The notes under the pieces: generated by a model
The model's input: only the letters and a program-made list of their open reading frames with translations
Told to the model about the DNA's origin: nothing
Databases searched by the model: none
DNA from: Ptiloglossa arizonensis
Lineage: Eukaryota > Arthropoda > Insecta > Hymenoptera > Colletidae
NCBI RefSeq assembly: GCF_051014685.1
Contig: NW_027478417.1
Span: 62,001-126,000, forward strand
Reading direction: 5' to 3'
DNA: 64,000 bases
Shown: positions 63,991 through 64,000 of the stretch, piece by piece
Numbering within the stretch: position 1 is the stretch's first letter
Layout of the letters: each line of letters starts with the position of its first letter
Position numbers and translations under genes: made by a program

Positions 63991-64000
63991 CGCGAGATAT

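Larger units (their letters stand above)
1..64000 (+). repeat. 177-bp tandem satellite array, about 361 monomers
   Basis: The complete window is built of head-to-tail copies of one monomer. Measuring between successive CGCGAGATAT landmarks gives 177 bp (124 to 301; 7536 to 7713 to 7890; 40420 to 40597) or 176 bp (301 to 477; 1004 to 1180 to 1356). The recurring -1 variants come from TTTTCGGAATCTG replacing TTTTCGCAAGTCTG, or from loss of a base in ATCGGGCGAG. All copies I followed lie in the same orientation. A hand count on an A-type monomer gives 75 G+C of 177 (42%), 42 G against 33 C, and 9 CpG. No interval longer than a monomer falls outside the repeat, so every stretch without a gene here is satellite. 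Length, homogeneity and higher-order structure fit a centromeric or pericentromeric satellite; that role is inferred from sequence form only. Confidence 0.98.

Noticed and set aside
1..64000. A CRISPR array or other prokaryotic repeat system
   Set aside because: The unit is about 177 bp of continuous related sequence with no short exact repeat separated by unique spacers, no leader and no cas genes.
1..64000. Ribosomal DNA spacers, tRNA clusters or telomeric repeats
   Set aside because: No rRNA or tRNA-like conserved stretches were recognised, and no runs of short telomeric units occur.
1..64000. Assignment to a particular named plant satellite of similar length (178-bp Arabidopsis, 176/177-bp crucifer or 177-bp cucurbit repeats)
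   Set aside because: Similar length alone is not evidence. The sequence does not match those I can recall with confidence, and a database search would be needed to name it.

Overview
The whole 64,000-base window is one uninterrupted satellite DNA array. A single monomer of about 177 bp (individual copies mostly 175-177 bp) is repeated head to tail in one orientation, roughly 361 times. I find no protein-coding gene, RNA gene, transposon, CRISPR array or unique single-copy sequence. The base composition of a typical monomer (about 42% GC by hand count), the nucleosome-like length and the layered higher-order structure are those of a eukaryotic centromeric or pericentromeric satellite. A land plant is my best guess from monomer length and general style, but I do not recognise the species or a named satellite family, and an animal source is not excluded.

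Every monomer carries the same landmarks in order: TTCGCGAGATATGGG (close to the CENP-B box consensus); the inverted repeat ATGGTT-GAGA-AACCAT; the A/T tract AAAATTTT; a variable 35-40 bp segment that defines subfamilies; GTAATCGGGCGAG; and CTCGAG. Four main subfamilies are visible. A has ACTGGAATGGCCTAGGGGAAAA then CACACACCATTG. B has ACTACTATGG, GGGCAAAAA and CACATACCGTTG. C has ACTACAAAGG, GGGGAAAAA and CATACCTTTG. D has TGCTAGAAACG or TTCTAGAAACG, GTCGACTTTC and AAATAATCGAG.

Layout. 1-1380: mosaic flank with a local run of near-identical monomers. 1381-22850: very long higher-order repeat (HOR) of about 8,656 bp (about 49 monomers) in three copies; copy 2 has lost exactly 1,413 bp (8 monomers) and is 7,243 bp long, and copy 3 breaks up at about 22.2-23.5 kb. 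23-41 kb: mosaic of blocks re-used at whole-monomer offsets (353, 885, 2,123, 2,654, 3,186, 4,248, 4,602, 7,077 and 7,785 bp). 41.2-48.5 kb: a young 13-mer HOR (2,301 bp, with an 11-mer version of 1,947 bp). 48.5-55.2 kb: shorter 3-, 4-, 5- and 11-mer duplications and an older outlying piece of the 13-mer. 55.2-60.3 kb: mainly A and C monomers in 3-, 4- and 5-mer repeats. 60.3-64 kb: individually diverged monomers ending in a 46-bp truncated unit. The order suggests recently homogenised DNA to the left and centre and an older layer to the right.

The many short open frames are a by-product of the monomer length: 177 = 3 x 59, so a frame open in one monomer stays open in the next until the recurrent TGA in GGTTGAGAAACC. 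They are not annotated as genes.
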